From assembly GCF_028207065.1 (NCBI RefSeq), contig NZ_JAQLFP010000007.1, positions 1 through 5,236 on the forward strand: 5,236 nucleotides of DNA. The letters run 5' to 3'. The position numbers were made by a program, and so were the translations under genes. Within the stretch, counting starts at the first letter, position 1. Each line of letters begins with the position of its first letter. Positions 5,178 through 5,236 of the stretch are shown one piece after another. The DNA is from Collinsella aerofaciens. Its GTDB lineage: Bacteria > Actinomycetota > Coriobacteriia > Coriobacteriales > Coriobacteriaceae. A model generated the notes under the pieces. It worked only from the letters and a program-made list of their open reading frames with translations. It searched no databases and had not been told where the DNA came from.

Positions 5178-5206
5178 CCGTCCGCACCGCGCGTGCGCCT
5201 ACGGAC
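5178..5206. repeat. GC-rich stem-loop downstream of the terminator
   Basis: CGCAC (5183-5187) pairs with GTGCG (5193-5197) around CGCGC, and GTC (5180-5182) with GAC (5204-5206), or alternatively CCGT (5178-5181) with ACGG (5201-5204), could close an outer stem across an asymmetric loop. No T-run follows. The outer pairing is short, so this may be partly fortuitous. Confidence 0.4.
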
Positions 5207-5236
5207 CTTAAACCGAACCTCATACGAGTCAAGAAA

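Larger units (their letters stand above)
4886..5236. other. Non-coding, hairpin-dense region upstream of the sortase
   Basis: This 351-base stretch has no gene I can support. From left to right it holds the sortase ribosome site (GAGGAG, 4895-4900), a short palindrome, an AT-rich patch that may be the sortase promoter, about 70 bases without features, and then (5016-5206) an almost unbroken series of inverted repeats with a plus-strand terminator. The terminator's orientation indicates a plus-strand transcript diverging from the sortase. An open frame from ATG 5046 runs off the window but has no clear ribosome site and passes through the terminator. Confidence 0.7.

Noticed and set aside
5046..5236. 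Plus-strand open frame starting ATG at 5046 and leaving the window without a stop
   Set aside because: The 63 codons are Arg-rich and unlike any family I know, the ATG overlaps the -10 box with no good ribosome site, and the frame crosses a strong intrinsic terminator. It would be reconsidered if the frame continues into a recognisable protein past 5236.

Overview
This is a GC-rich window whose coding potential lies almost entirely on the minus strand. It looks like an actinobacterial genome of the Coriobacteriia type (Collinsella or a relative). That placement is inferred from the GC-rich codon use, an actinobacterial-style GatB (residues 205-224 carry the extended loop before the LVDYNR motif that I recall from actinobacterial GatB) and a pilus-type class C sortase of a Gram-positive cell. 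No rRNA, tRNA or marker phylogeny is available to prove it.

Layout from right to left, in the direction of minus-strand transcription. Positions 4886-5236 hold no convincing protein gene but are packed with inverted repeats: a perfect 26-bp palindrome, a TACAAT box, a nested stem-loop, a strong plus-strand intrinsic terminator and two further hairpins. I read this as a plus-strand small RNA or a terminator-controlled leader of a gene beyond the right edge. Positions 3947-4885 encode a two-membrane-segment class C sortase with no pilin gene in view. Positions 3629-3946 are a gene-free spacer containing the probable gat promoter, a 21-bp tandem repeat and several inverted repeats, two of which are mutually exclusive. 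Positions 127-3628 are the gatC-gatA-gatB operon, with the genes joined by two TAATG stop-start overlaps. A hairpin at 35-57 probably ends the transcript.

GatC, GatA and GatB form the glutamine-dependent amidotransferase that corrects Glu-tRNA(Gln) and/or Asp-tRNA(Asn). GatA releases ammonia from glutamine, GatB activates and amidates the mischarged aminoacyl-tRNA, and GatC ties the two together. The subunits look intact, but GatB carries an unusual Ala/Ser-rich insertion of about 60-65 residues. The sortase is functionally unrelated and appears to be its own transcription unit.

The places most worth a second look are the structured plus-strand region at 5016-5206, the repeat-rich spacer at 3739-3933, the GatB insertion, and the orphan class C sortase lacking a standard lid motif.
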